Origin: Gammaproteobacteria bacterium
Lineage (GTDB): Bacteria; Pseudomonadota; Gammaproteobacteria; SZUA-140
Reading direction: 5' to 3'
Length of the DNA stretch: 33,605 nucleotides
NCBI GenBank assembly: GCA_015491865.1
Contig: WFVD01000001.1
Location: 1-33,605 of the forward strand
Below, piece by piece: positions 7,947-16,028 of this stretch. Below the pieces are notes generated by a model. That model did not search any database, was not told where the DNA came from, and saw nothing but the letters and a program-made list of their open reading frames with translations. Position 1 is the first letter of the stretch. The number at the start of each line of letters is the position of its first letter. Made by a program: the position numbers and the translations under genes.

Positions 7947-9678
7947 GCTGCACTGTTGCTTCGATCTGTTGATAGCGGAACATCTGCGCATACCAGCCGT
8001 CAAGCTGCTGTAGCTGGGTGTGGTTGCCGCGCTCTGCAACGGTGCCGTGGCGCAGCACGATGATCTCATCCGCTTCGAGTACCGCCGAGAGGCGGTGACA
8101 GATGATGATGTTACTGCGCCCGTGTCGCGCCTGTTTAATGTGTGTAAGAATCTGCTGCTCGGTATTGAGGTCAACGGCGGAGAGGGCATCATCGAGTATC
8201 AGCAGTGGCGGGTTAATCAACAGTGCGCGCGCAATGGCAATGCGCTGCTTCTGTCCACCAGACAAGGTGATGCCGCGCTCGCCGACGAGGGTGTGGTACT
8301 GGTCAGAAAAATTGAGGATCTCATCATCAATGCAGGCAAGTTGTGCTGCAGCACGTATCTGTTCCATCGACGCTTTGGGGCGGCCGAGCGCAATGTTTTC
8401 TGCAATCGTCGTTGAAAACAGGAAGGGGTCCTGTGGCACCAGCCCAAATTGTGCACGCAATGTCTCAAGTTTAAAGGTCTTGATGTTGTGATGATCAAGA
8501 AAGATGGATGCTTCATCGCCTTCACACATACGCAGCAGCAGTTGAATCAATGTGCTTTTACCGCTGCCGGTATGGCCAACGATACCCAGGGTGTGACCGG
8601 GCGGAATCTGAAAGTTGATCTTGTGGAGCGTACTGGCACTGCCATCATAGGCGAATTGTCTGACCTGTGCGTCGATGTGGGTCGTCATCACAACATCGCG
8701 TCGGCCCACGTCCTTAATGGCTGGTACTGTCTGCAGCAGTTCATCGATACGCCTGTGCGCGGCTGTACCGCGCTCTATCAGGTTCAATGTCCAGCCGTAG
8801 GCAAACATCGGCCAGATCAGAAAGGTGAGGTACATGGTAAAGGTGGTGAGTTCACCAATCGTCAGTTCACCCTGGTAGATCCACCACGCGCCACCCGCCA
8901 CGGCGAGCAGGAATGAGCTGCTAACGGTGAGGTAGATCACCGGATCGTACTTCACTTCTACTTTTGCTACTGCCAGGTTGGCGGCGCTGACATCTCGGGT
9001 TACGTCACTATAGGCGCGCGCCATCTGTGGCTGCTGACCATATGCCTTGATCAACCGAATGGCGCTGATGCTCTCCTGTGTTTTGTCATTGAGCAGGCTA
9101 AACTGGCGTTGTGCCTCACTAAAGGTGTTGTGCAGCTGGTGGCCAAAACGCCACATAAAATACCCCATGAGTGGCCACGGCAGCAGCGCCAGTAGCGTCA
9201 GCTTCCAGCTGACCAGTACCACCATCATGATCAATACGATCACACCCGTGAGCACGCCATCGAACAGTGCAAGGATTGCTTCACCTGCGGTCATCTCAAC
9301 CGCGGTGACATCGTTGGTTGCACGTGCCATCAGGTCGCCGGTGTGGTGGCGCTGGAAAAAGTCTGGCGACATCAGCGTCAGGTGGTTATAGATCCTGCTG
9401 CGCAGCAGTGCTGCGAGCTTAAATGAGGCGCCGTAGAGTTGCCGTCGCCACACCACGCGCAGTCCGTAAACAATAATACCAATGCCGAGCAGCAGCCCAA
9501 TTTCTGAGATTAGCCGTTCATAGGTCAATGTATCACTGGCCACTGCATCGACCAGTTGTCCGGTAATCCACGGCGGTACCATCATCAGGCCAGAGATCAT
9601 GAGCAACGCCGCAAACGCGACTGCATAACGTTTCCAGTAGCGGCGGAAGAACCAGCTGAGTTTACGCAGGATGATCAT
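7936..9678 (-). CDS. mdlA: ABC exporter half-transporter, MdlA-like
   Basis: A 580-residue half-transporter if the ATG at 9678 is used; a TTG at 9696 would add six residues. Neither start has a good Shine-Dalgarno sequence, and the ATG fits MdlA homologues (MIILRKLSWFFRRYWKRY). Six membrane helices precede a nucleotide-binding domain with Walker A GHTGSGKST at 368-376, a canonical LSGGQ at about 472-476, and a Walker B ending LILDDA, so the catalytic glutamate is Asp497. With the LSTGQ of its partner this gives one degenerate and one consensus ATP site, as in heterodimeric exporters such as E. coli MdlAB. It is the first gene of the run that continues through mdlB, possibly to sbcB and the hydrolase. 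Confidence 0.88.
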   Translation of the reverse strand: MIILRKLSWFFRRYWKRYAVAFAALLMISGLMMVPPWITGQLVDAVASDTLTYERLISEIGLLLGIGIIVYGLRVVWRRQLYGASFKLAALLRSRIYNHLTLMSPDFFQRHHTGDLMARATNDVTAVEMTAGEAILALFDGVLTGVIVLIMMVVLVSWKLTLLALLPWPLMGYFMWRFGHQLHNTFSEAQRQFSLLNDKTQESISAIRLIKAYGQQPQMARAYSDVTRDVSAANLAVAKVEVKYDPVIYLTVSSSFLLAVAGGAWWIYQGELTIGELTTFTMYLTFLIWPMFAYGWTLNLIERGTAAHRRIDELLQTVPAIKDVGRRDVVMTTHIDAQVRQFAYDGSASTLHKINFQIPPGHTLGIVGHTGSGKSTLIQLLLRMCEGDEASIFLDHHNIKTFKLETLRAQFGLVPQDPFLFSTTIAENIALGRPKASMEQIRAAAQLACIDDEILNFSDQYHTLVGERGITLSGGQKQRIAIARALLINPPLLILDDALSAVDLNTEQQILTHIKQARHGRSNIIICHRLSAVLEADEIIVLRHGTVAERGNHTQLQQLDGWYAQMFRYQQIEATVQHVQ

Positions 9679-9820
9679 GGGGTGGCGTTGGGTCAATTAA
9701 CAGCAAAATCACATGATAAGTCATCGGCTACCGCAGCAAAAAGAATATTTGCGGCGGCATCTGTCGGCGGTTTTTTACAACCGACTGAAGGGGGAATGGG
9801 GGGGGGATTCTCAACTGGGC

Positions 9821-9841
9821 CGCCAGATATGTTGTCTGGCG
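9821..9841 (-). terminator. Hairpin after the periplasmic binding protein gene
   Basis: A perfect 7-bp CGCCAGA/TCTGGCG stem with a 7-base loop begins 21 bases after the stop codon of the PstS-like gene. There is no T run, so termination is plausible but not shown. A run of nine G residues (9798-9806) follows in the same intergenic region. Confidence 0.35.
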
Positions 9842-9861
9842 CCCCCTGACTTGTCTGACTA

Positions 9862-10317
9862 CTATTTGCTGATCATCAGCACCTTAACTGAACCATCGGT
9901 AGCACCGCTGTCTACGTAGCCGACAGCGCCGGGGGTTGCGGCCACCCAGTTGACCACTTCGGCATCAGCGGCGAAGGTTTTTGGCGGCGTTCCTTTACCT
10001 GAAAAAGCAATTTTCGCCCAGTAGGCCTTCAGTTTGCTTTCACTTTTTTTGACCACCTTGCTGTAGAAGTGGTTGCGCGCCCCGTTGCCGGGTGGGAGAT
10101 CCGCTAATTTGAGCGTGGTGCCACCCATCGATTTGGTTTTACTTAACCAGATTTTTTTGGCCTCTTTTGCCGAAATGGAATCGACCCCGAGTGACTTGTT
10201 GGCAATGACGGCCACATCGGCCACTGCCTGTGCCTGACCGATAATGAACAGGAGCAGGCCGCAGAGCAATAACAGCGGCAGCCGTTTACTATTTTTCTCT
10301 ATCGTCTGATGAACCAT
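9862..10317 (-). CDS. Small periplasmic PstS-like (PBP domain) binding protein
   Basis: A 151-residue protein with a signal peptide (hydrophobic residues about 13-31, ending AQA). The mature part is a short phosphate-binding-protein-like domain: VAVIANKS...ISAKEAKKIWLSK, then PPGNGARNHFYSKV, then a strand ending in VGYVDSGA. This size class is often annotated as a phosphate ABC transporter substrate-binding protein, but no permease or ATPase is nearby and the domain is far shorter than PstS. The gene starts 11 bases after the porin stop, and its ribosome site (AGGGGA) overlaps the porin TAG, so the two are coupled. Ligand unknown; phosphate or another oxyanion is possible. Confidence 0.8.
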   Translation of the reverse strand: MVHQTIEKNSKRLPLLLLCGLLLFIIGQAQAVADVAVIANKSLGVDSISAKEAKKIWLSKTKSMGGTTLKLADLPPGNGARNHFYSKVVKKSESKLKAYWAKIAFSGKGTPPKTFAADAEVVNWVAATPGAVGYVDSGATDGSVKVLMISK

Positions 10318-10328
10318 TTTTCTGTCCC

Positions 10329-11414
10329 CTAAAATATAATGTCGACGGCGATGCTTGTCATATCGACAGAACCATCGCTGGGAGATGTGCTGAATAGCCC
10401 TGTCTGGTTGGTAAAGTCATCTAGCTCAATGCGGCTCTGCTCCACCTTGAGCACCATGGTGTCGGTGAGATTATAGGCGGCTCCCAGCGTCGAGATCTGC
10501 TGATTATTGCCGTTACCCCGCTCCCACTCCTGGCGGGTGATGTGGGGGAGGAGCTTGCCTATTCTGTAGCCGAGTGTGGCGTACCAGGAGTCGGAATCAC
10601 CGGTTTTTCTCCCCATCATGACCACATCCATCTTCACCTGCGCCGCCTCTGCATAGGCAACGATGTTGTTCCAGTCAAGCTTGACTCCAACAAGGGTCGC
10701 TGAGTGATCCTTCTCATTCATTAATGCTAGCGTACCTGTCGGGTCTGTATTCATTTCTCCCTGATAGGTCGAGGCCTGAAATTCAATTGTGTCGTCCCAG
10801 ATAGCGCGGGCAGTCACCCCCAGTGTCCCTTTGACTGACATCTGATCAAGGTCCACCTGCCCAAAAAACAGATCGCCACCAAGATTCCAGTCACCAACGT
10901 ACCCCTCCCATAGCAGGCTGGAGCCGATATAGGCCTCACGGGTCGCCTGTGGACCTATGGTCTCCTCCGAATAGAGAAGGACCGGTGCTGTGATCCAGGG
11001 GTAGGTGGCGCCAACATCAACATACTCATTGACCAGCCCTACGGGAAACTTGATCTTTCCTGTGCGTAGCGTGAACTCATCATTGAGCCTGAAGCTGGCG
11101 AAGGCCCAGTCGACGTGGGTCGCGAAGCTTTCATGGTCGGCCGCAGACATCAGCAGTACTGCGACATTTACATCGTCGCTGACCTGAGAGCTGACCACCA
11201 GCCCCAGCTTGGTTCCCTGGAAGCTACCATCTTCGTTGATGCCGGTCTCTCTATCGCCGTGAAAATAGGCTTTTTCGTCGGTTAAGCTATAGCGTGCTGA
11301 ATAGAAGCCTGAAATATCCGTGCGTTCGACCCAGTTAGCCGCTAGCGCCCCCGGGCTTGCTAGCGCCAGTCCTAACAGTGACAGGCTGCTTAAACAGATC
11401 AATTTTCTGTTCAT
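10329..11414 (-). CDS. Outer-membrane porin-like beta-barrel protein
   Basis: A 361-residue protein with a clear signal peptide (residues 1-25, ending ALA before ANWVER) and a mature chain of alternating strands ending in phenylalanine (VDIIF), the usual BamA-recognised terminus of an outer-membrane barrel. Segments such as FTLRTGKIKFPVGLVNEY resemble proteobacterial porins. GGAGG lies ten bases before the ATG. It sits between the chemotaxis protein gene (63 bases upstream) and the PstS-like gene (coupled), suggesting uptake or sensing of one anionic nutrient. No specificity can be read from the sequence. Confidence 0.8.
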   Translation of the reverse strand: MNRKLICLSSLSLLGLALASPGALAANWVERTDISGFYSARYSLTDEKAYFHGDRETGINEDGSFQGTKLGLVVSSQVSDDVNVAVLLMSAADHESFATHVDWAFASFRLNDEFTLRTGKIKFPVGLVNEYVDVGATYPWITAPVLLYSEETIGPQATREAYIGSSLLWEGYVGDWNLGGDLFFGQVDLDQMSVKGTLGVTARAIWDDTIEFQASTYQGEMNTDPTGTLALMNEKDHSATLVGVKLDWNNIVAYAEAAQVKMDVVMMGRKTGDSDSWYATLGYRIGKLLPHITRQEWERGNGNNQQISTLGAAYNLTDTMVLKVEQSRIELDDFTNQTGLFSTSPSDGSVDMTSIAVDIIF

Positions 11415-11451
11415 TCTCTGATTACCTCCTTGCCCTTTTGTTACACATTAC

Positions 11452-11472
11452 AAAAGCAGACGATCTGCTTTT
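11452..11472 (-). terminator. Hairpin with A/T flanks between the chemotaxis and porin genes
   Basis: A perfect 9-bp AAAAGCAGA/TCTGCTTTT stem with a 3-base loop lies six bases after the chemotaxis protein stop codon. The 3' arm ends in four T residues, giving a weak intrinsic terminator that could reduce, but perhaps not abolish, read-through into the porin gene. Confidence 0.55.
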
Positions 11473-11477
11473 ATTGT

Positions 11478-13097
11478 TCATATTCTGAATACTGAAATTT
11501 GCGCCCTTAACTGCTCCGCTAGCTGCGCCAGTTTTTCGCTGTCACCTTCGGCAGTCCGTGCATCCTGGGTCACCTGGTTGACCACCTGCCCCAGGTTAAC
11601 AATATTGTTATTGATCTCCTGAGTAACGGCATTCTGCTCATCTGCCGCGTTAGCAATCTGCTCATTCATGGTGGTAATTTCATTGACCCCAAGGGCAATT
11701 CGCTGCAGTGACTCCCCGACCCGGGCTGCCTGAGTGACGCTGGCCTGGGCCTGCTCTCGCCCCTGCACCATGGTCTGTACGGCGTTCTTTGTGCCTGTCT
11801 GCAGGTGGTTGATCAGATCGTGAACCTCCCGGGTGGAGTCGTGGGTGCGGGTGGCCAGTGTCCTCACCTCATCCGCTACCACGGCAAAGCCTCGCCCCTG
11901 CTCACCGGCTCGCGCCGCTTCGATCGCGGCGTTGAGTGCCAGCAGATTGGTCTGTTCAGCGATATCCCGGATGACGTTGAGTACTTTGCCAATAGCTTCG
12001 CTGTGGCTCTCTAGCTCCTGAATCACTTCGGCAGCGTTTTCGACCTCTTCCGCCAGGCTGCTAATGGCCTGCATGTTCTCTTCAACAACCCGTTTTCCTG
12101 CATCGGCCTCTGTACTGGCGGTGCTGGCGGTGCGGGCTGCTCGACTGGCGCTATCGGAGACCCCTTCTACAGAGCGGGTCATCTCGGCCATGGCGGTGAC
12201 GACGTGGTTGATCTCCTGCTGTTGCGAGTTCATGCCCACTACGCTCATCTCAGAGACATGCTTCATCTCACCCGCGGCAGTCGCCACCCTGGCGGTTGAC
12301 CCCGTTACCTCACTGATCACCCCCTGCAGCTTGGCTACGAAGGCGTTAAACTCCTCAACCAACGTGCCGATCTCATCATTACTATCACTCCTGAGGCGAA
12401 TGGTCAGGTCGCCCTCGCCGCTGGCCATCTCTTTAAGGGAGTGAATCACAGCCGAAATGTTGCGGGTGATCGAATTGCCGATGAGCACCCCTACCACGCC
12501 GAGTAGCAGCGCGGTTGCCAGCCCCACGACCATGCCGGTGATCAGCGCCTCGGCTGAGGCCTCATTGGCACCATCAATGGCACCAGTGAATCGTTGATAG
12601 CTATAGCCGCGGAAATTATTGAGTCCTTCTTCAGTAGTGGTAAATTGCGTATTCATCTTTTTTAACATGGGCTGTGCCGCTTCCAGGTCGAGGGTCTCTT
12701 CAATCATGCCGAGACTTACGAGATCGGCTGTCTGAGTGTAGGCGGTGAAATTGTTCAGAATCTGATCGATTCTTTCATGCTCTACACTGTCCATCTCAGC
12801 CACTTCAGTCAGTGCCTGTGTTAGTTGTTGAGCCAGTTCGGCATTCTCTTCTAATATATCTTCATCGCCGGCGATCACGGCGGTGGTGTAGTTCTCTTTT
12901 ATTTTATCCAGACGAACCAGATTGGCATCCAGCCGTTCAAGGACCGGAAAGTAGATGTTCTGAACGCTTTCCAGGGTGACTTTATTGCTACTGGTCGCGT
13001 TATAGTTGAAGGCGAGCGTGGCAATCAGGCCTGCGATACCACCAACGACGATGGTCAGCACTTTGAAACGAATCGACAGATTTGAGAACAGCTGCAT
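11478..13097 (-). CDS. Methyl-accepting chemotaxis protein with four-helix-bundle sensor
   Basis: A 539-residue transducer from the ATG at 13097, chosen for AAGGAG six bases upstream; a longer form from 13145 has no such site. It has an inner-membrane helix at about 10-32, a periplasmic helical sensor of roughly 150 residues (4HB type), a second helix near 185-207, HAMP, and a cytoplasmic signalling domain whose hairpin tip ([37 protein letters not shown]) is at about 376-412. There is no C-terminal CheR-binding pentapeptide. A close match to a FliA promoter lies 69-95 bases upstream. The porin and PstS-like genes follow on the same strand. The tip binds CheA/CheW; the ligand is unknown. Confidence 0.92.
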   Translation of the reverse strand: MQLFSNLSIRFKVLTIVVGGIAGLIATLAFNYNATSSNKVTLESVQNIYFPVLERLDANLVRLDKIKENYTTAVIAGDEDILEENAELAQQLTQALTEVAEMDSVEHERIDQILNNFTAYTQTADLVSLGMIEETLDLEAAQPMLKKMNTQFTTTEEGLNNFRGYSYQRFTGAIDGANEASAEALITGMVVGLATALLLGVVGVLIGNSITRNISAVIHSLKEMASGEGDLTIRLRSDSNDEIGTLVEEFNAFVAKLQGVISEVTGSTARVATAAGEMKHVSEMSVVGMNSQQQEINHVVTAMAEMTRSVEGVSDSASRAARTASTASTEADAGKRVVEENMQAISSLAEEVENAAEVIQELESHSEAIGKVLNVIRDIAEQTNLLALNAAIEAARAGEQGRGFAVVADEVRTLATRTHDSTREVHDLINHLQTGTKNAVQTMVQGREQAQASVTQAARVGESLQRIALGVNEITTMNEQIANAADEQNAVTQEINNNIVNLGQVVNQVTQDARTAEGDSEKLAQLAEQLRAQISVFRI

Positions 13098-13165
13098 TGA
13101 GAACTCCTTGACATCCACAACGTTACAACCGAGAAGGCGGTGCAATTCCTTTGTCAGTGAGTATC

Positions 13166-13192
13166 GTATCGGGAGTGGGTGAGAAATCTTTA
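13166..13192 (-). promoter_or_regulatory. FliA (sigma-28) promoter of the chemotaxis gene
   Basis: Read on the minus strand the site is TAAAGATT, 11 bases, CCCGATAC. The FliA consensus is TAAAGTTT-N11-GCCGATAA: the spacing is exact and 12 of 16 positions agree, including TAAAG and CCGATA. It would start transcription near 13158, about 60 bases before the ATG of the methyl-accepting chemotaxis gene, which is the usual FliA target class. Confidence 0.75.
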
Positions 13193-13253
13193 GTTATCGT
13201 ATTCACAGCATAATTGGCGTGTTTTGTATGTGGTTTTTTTGTTGTCTGGAGTT

Positions 13254-13280
13254 GAGGGAAAAGGGAAAAGGGAAAAGAGA
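13254..13280. repeat. Partial copy of the purine-armed intergenic repeat
   Basis: A 27-base all-purine tract built from GGGAAAA units lies between the metF terminator and the chemotaxis promoter. It resembles the left arm of the two longer repeats at 14266-14369 and 22446-22539 but has no pyrimidine partner, so it looks like a truncated copy. Confidence 0.5.
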
Positions 13281-13337
13281 GTCTGGTAAATGAATGGCTG
13301 GGTTCTGTTCTAGTGGAAATTGTTTCTGATGAGGAAT

Positions 13338-13387
13338 AAAAAAACCACTTCTGGTTTCAATCACGTTGATTAAACCCGGAAGTGGTT
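13338..13387 (-). terminator. metF: Intrinsic terminator of metF
   Basis: A 12-bp stem (13343-13354 with 13376-13387, one mismatch or wobble) encloses a 21-base loop and is followed on the minus strand by seven T residues (13338-13344 as A on the plus strand). It lies about 30 bases beyond the metF stop codon and closes the SAM-cycle block. Confidence 0.85.
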
Positions 13388-13415
13388 CGAATAGTACAAT
13401 CGACTATTTTTATTA

Positions 13416-14255
13416 TTAAACGGCGATGCCCAGATTATGCCACAATTTCTGTGTGGGGCCAGCCTGATTCATGGTGTAGAAGTGAAAACCGGGCGCGCCG
13501 TTGGCGAGTAGCTTGTGGCACATCTCGGTTACTACCTCTTCACCAAAGGCGAGCAGTGACGCCTTGTTGTCGCCGTAACCATCAAGCCGTTTGGCAATCC
13601 AGCGTGGGATCTCTGCGCCACACATATCTGAGAAGCGTTTGAGATTGCTGTAGTTGGTGATCGGCATGATGCCGGGGATGATCGGGATATCAACGCCGAG
13701 CTTTTCACAGTCATCCACAAAGCGGTAATAGCCGTCTGCGCTGTAGAAGTACTGGGTGATCGCAGCATTAGCACCGGCTTTGACCTTGCGGGCAAAGTTC
13801 TCCATATCTACCTGTGCGTTGGGTGCCTGAGGATGGAACTCAGGATAGGCGGCAACCTCAATGTGGAAGTGGTCGCCTGTCTCGGTACGAATGAATTCGA
13901 CCAGCTCATTGGCGTAACGGAACTCGCCGGTTTCGCGCATGCCGGAGGGCATGTCGCCGCGGAGTGCGACGATGCGTTGGACCCCGAGTTCAATGTAACC
14001 GTTGAGCAGTTTTCGGATTCCCTCTTTTGTTGAGCCGATGCAGGAGAGGTGCGGTGCGGCAGCATAGCCCTGCCGCTGAACCATGTTAACGGTCTCAAAG
14101 GTTCCTTCCTGAGTGCTGCCACCGGCACCAAAGGTGACTGAAAAATAGGCCGGTTTTAATTTAGCCAGTTCGGATAACGTGGTGCGTAGTTTCTCTGCAC
14201 CCTTTTCGGACTTGGGTGGGAAGAATTCGCAGCTGAAAGATTTTTCATGTTTCAT
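13416..14255 (-). CDS. metF: 5,10-methylenetetrahydrofolate reductase
   Basis: A 279-residue MetF from the ATG at 14255; upstream codons run into the repeat element and do not look coding. It reduces 5,10-methylene-THF to 5-methyl-THF, the methyl donor for homocysteine remethylation. Catalytic positions are visible: Glu10 in CEFFPPK, Asp101 in LRGDMPSG and Gln168 in TQYF; the C-terminal HFYTMNQAGPT is typical. The ribosome binding site is poor. It lies 118 bases after ahcY on the same strand, with a hairpin-forming repeat between, and ends at a strong terminator. Context (metK, ahcY) makes this the housekeeping copy of the two MetF genes in the window. Confidence 0.95.
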   Translation of the reverse strand: MKHEKSFSCEFFPPKSEKGAEKLRTTLSELAKLKPAYFSVTFGAGGSTQEGTFETVNMVQRQGYAAAPHLSCIGSTKEGIRKLLNGYIELGVQRIVALRGDMPSGMRETGEFRYANELVEFIRTETGDHFHIEVAAYPEFHPQAPNAQVDMENFARKVKAGANAAITQYFYSADGYYRFVDDCEKLGVDIPIIPGIMPITNYSNLKRFSDMCGAEIPRWIAKRLDGYGDNKASLLAFGEEVVTEMCHKLLANGAPGFHFYTMNQAGPTQKLWHNLGIAV

Positions 14256-14265
14256 AATAAATCTA

Positions 14266-14369
14266 GGGTAAAGGGGCAAGGGGAAAGATACAAGGCAATG
14301 AGCGGGGCGCAAATATGCGCCCAGGCTGACTGCTTTTCCCTTTGCTCTTTTCCCTTTTCCTTTTTCCCT
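14266..14369. repeat. Hairpin-forming purine/pyrimidine-armed repeat between ahcY and metF
   Basis: This 104-base element begins GGGTAAAGG, has a purine-rich left arm, a perfect 7-bp central palindrome (GGGCGCA/TGCGCCC, 14305-14322, 4-base loop) and a pyrimidine-rich right arm ending TTTTCCCTG. The element at 22446-22539 shares both ends and the overall plan while its centre differs. It fills nearly the whole ahcY-metF gap and may act as a partial terminator or RNA processing site. It resembles a small non-autonomous repeat family. Confidence 0.65.
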
Positions 14370-14373
14370 GCGG

Positions 14374-15780
14374 TTAATACCGGTAGTGGTCTGGCTTGTA
14401 AGGCCCTTCAACAGGTACCCCGATGTAATCGGCCTGTTCCTGAGAGAGCGTCGTCAGATTGACGCCGATCTTCGCCAGGTGAAGTCGGGCAACCTCTTCA
14501 TCCAGATGTTTTGGCAGGATGTGAACGTCGATCTCATACTGCTCACGTCGCACGAAAAACTCGATCTGCGCCAGCACCTGATTGGTGAAGGAGTTGGACA
14601 TAACAAAGCTGGGGTGACCCGTGCCGCAGCCGAGGTTAACCAGTCGTCCTTCTGCCAGCATGATGATGCGGTTGCCATTGGGCAGTTTGATATGATCAAC
14701 CTGAGGCTTGATGTTTTCCCACTCATACTGGCGCATGCCGTTGATGTCGATCTCGTTATCGAAGTGGCCGATGTTGCAGACGATCGCCTGGTCCTTCATC
14801 TGAACCATATGATCATGGGTGATGATATCTTTGTTGCCAGTGGTGGTGACAAAGATATCGCCTATTGGTGCCGCCGCTTCCATGGTGATGACGCGAAACC
14901 CTTCCATCGCAGCCTGAAGCGCACAGATTGGATCGATCTCTGTGATCATGACGGTAGCGCCAAGCCCCTTGAGAGACTGCGCTGACCCTTTACCGACATC
15001 ACCGTAGCCGGCGACGATAGCGATTTTACCGGCGACCATCACATCGGTGGCGCGTTTAATGCCATCAACCAGCGACTCACGGCAGCCATAGAGGTTGTCG
15101 AACTTGGATTTAGTCACCGAGTCGTTAACATTCATCGCAGGGAAGAGCAGTTCGCCACTTTCAACCATCTCATAAAGTCGATGTACGCCGGTGGTGGTCT
15201 CTTCGGTCACACCCTTGATGTTAGCAGCCTGTTTGGTCCAGAACTGATTGTCCTCTTCCATTATGCGCGCGAGTACGCCAAACACGCATTTCATCTCTTC
15301 ATTGTCGGTAGTTTCAGGGCCGGGCACGGCGCCCGCTTTCTCGTACTCAACGCCTTTATGCACCAGCAGTGTTGCATCGCCACCGTCATCAAGGATCATG
15401 TTGGCCGTTTCGCCGTTGGGCCATTTGAATGCCTGCTCGGTACACCACCAGTACTCTTCCAGGGTTTCGCCCTTCCATGCAAAGACGGGTACGCCCGACG
15501 CTGCGATCGCGGCAGCTGCGTGATCCTGAGTTGAGAAGATGTTGCATGATACCCAGCGCACTTCGGCACCCAGTGCCGTCAGGGTTTCAATGAGTACCGC
15601 GGTCTGGATGGTCATGTGCAGGCTGCCCATAATGCGCGCGCCTTTGAGTGGTTTTGACGCGCCATATTTTTCACGCAGAGACATCAGGCCGGGCATTTCG
15701 GTCTCGGCGATGTTCATTTCCTTGCGGCCCCAGTCGGCCAGGGTGATATCGGCGATTTTATAATCGGTAAATTGAGACAT
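14374..15780 (-). CDS. ahcY: Adenosylhomocysteinase
   Basis: A 468-residue SAH hydrolase, which splits S-adenosylhomocysteine to homocysteine and adenosine using tightly bound NAD, relieving inhibition of methyltransferases. Visible motifs include [15 protein letters not shown] near 52-66, [19 protein letters not shown] (NAD-binding loop) near residues 257-275, and the C-terminal KPDHYRY that contributes to the neighbouring subunit's cofactor site. The ATG at 15780 has GGAGG seven bases upstream. An SAH riboswitch ends only 20 bases before the start. metK lies upstream and metF downstream on the same strand. The gene is complete. Confidence 0.97.
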   Translation of the reverse strand: MSQFTDYKIADITLADWGRKEMNIAETEMPGLMSLREKYGASKPLKGARIMGSLHMTIQTAVLIETLTALGAEVRWVSCNIFSTQDHAAAAIAASGVPVFAWKGETLEEYWWCTEQAFKWPNGETANMILDDGGDATLLVHKGVEYEKAGAVPGPETTDNEEMKCVFGVLARIMEEDNQFWTKQAANIKGVTEETTTGVHRLYEMVESGELLFPAMNVNDSVTKSKFDNLYGCRESLVDGIKRATDVMVAGKIAIVAGYGDVGKGSAQSLKGLGATVMITEIDPICALQAAMEGFRVITMEAAAPIGDIFVTTTGNKDIITHDHMVQMKDQAIVCNIGHFDNEIDINGMRQYEWENIKPQVDHIKLPNGNRIIMLAEGRLVNLGCGTGHPSFVMSNSFTNQVLAQIEFFVRREQYEIDVHILPKHLDEEVARLHLAKIGVNLTTLSQEQADYIGVPVEGPYKPDHYRY

Positions 15781-15800
15781 TCGTTGTCCTCCAAATTTAA

Positions 15801-15886
15801 CCGAGCGCCGTTATTGTTGAAATCTCTTTCCGAGCCTGGCAGGTGCTTCCCATCTTTCTTGGGTACCTGTCGCAGCGCTCCTCGGA
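15801..15886 (-). ncRNA. S-adenosylhomocysteine (SAH) riboswitch
   Basis: The minus-strand leader of ahcY carries the conserved SAH riboswitch elements: CCGAGGAGCGCTGCGACAGG at the 5' side, CCAGGCTCGG closing stem P1, and downstream AACGGCGCTCGG whose GCGCTC pairs with GAGCGC as the pseudoknot. An internal hairpin (CAGGT...ACCTG with CCC/GGG) forms P2. This class binds SAH and switches on SAH-recycling genes. Its 3' end is 20 bases from the ahcY ATG, so control of ribosome access to GGAGG at 15788-15792 is likely, although transcriptional control cannot be excluded. Confidence 0.93.
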
Positions 15887-15932
15887 ATGAGGGAAAAGCT
15901 TTAAGTCTGGTTGAATTCTTTCTGCCCTCGGG

Positions 15933-15954
15933 CAGATCTGTATCGGTAGATCTG
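15933..15954. promoter_or_regulatory. CAGATCT inverted repeat upstream of the SAH riboswitch
   Basis: Arms CAGATCT (15933-15939) and AGATCTG (15948-15954) are perfect and separated by eight bases; a short hairpin TCTGCC/GGCAGA (15921-15936) overlaps the first arm. The site is about 50 bases upstream of the riboswitch, where an ahcY promoter or operator would lie. No convincing -10/-35 pair was found here. Confidence 0.35.
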
Positions 15955-15970
15955 GCTGTGGAGTTTAATC

Positions 15971-16001
15971 CAGGTTGGGGTATGAATAAAACCCCAACCT
16001 G
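15971..16001 (-). terminator. metK: 11-bp hairpin after metK
   Basis: A perfect 11-bp stem (15971-15981 with 15991-16001) with a 9-base AT-rich loop lies 28 bases past the metK stop codon. There is no clear T run after the stem on the minus strand, so it may be a poor terminator or an mRNA-stabilising structure between metK and the riboswitch-controlled ahcY. Confidence 0.5.
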
Positions 16002-16028
16002 TGAGACCTGTCTTAACGATCTGTGTCT

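Noticed and set aside
7947-8192. An 82-residue N-terminal extension of MdlB
   Set aside because: The extension overlaps the nucleotide-binding domain of mdlA in another frame, is Ser/Arg-rich, and the internal ATG at 7946 gives a normal MdlB N-terminus.
14256-14411. A longer MetF starting near 14411
   Set aside because: The extra residues (Lys/Gly/Arg-rich) are translated from the intergenic repeat and overlap the end of ahcY; MetF homologues begin close to the KHEKSFSCEFFPP sequence.
14386-14985. A 199-codon plus-strand open frame opposite ahcY
   Set aside because: It lies wholly inside the complete ahcY gene on the other strand and its translation resembles no known protein, so it is a shadow frame.
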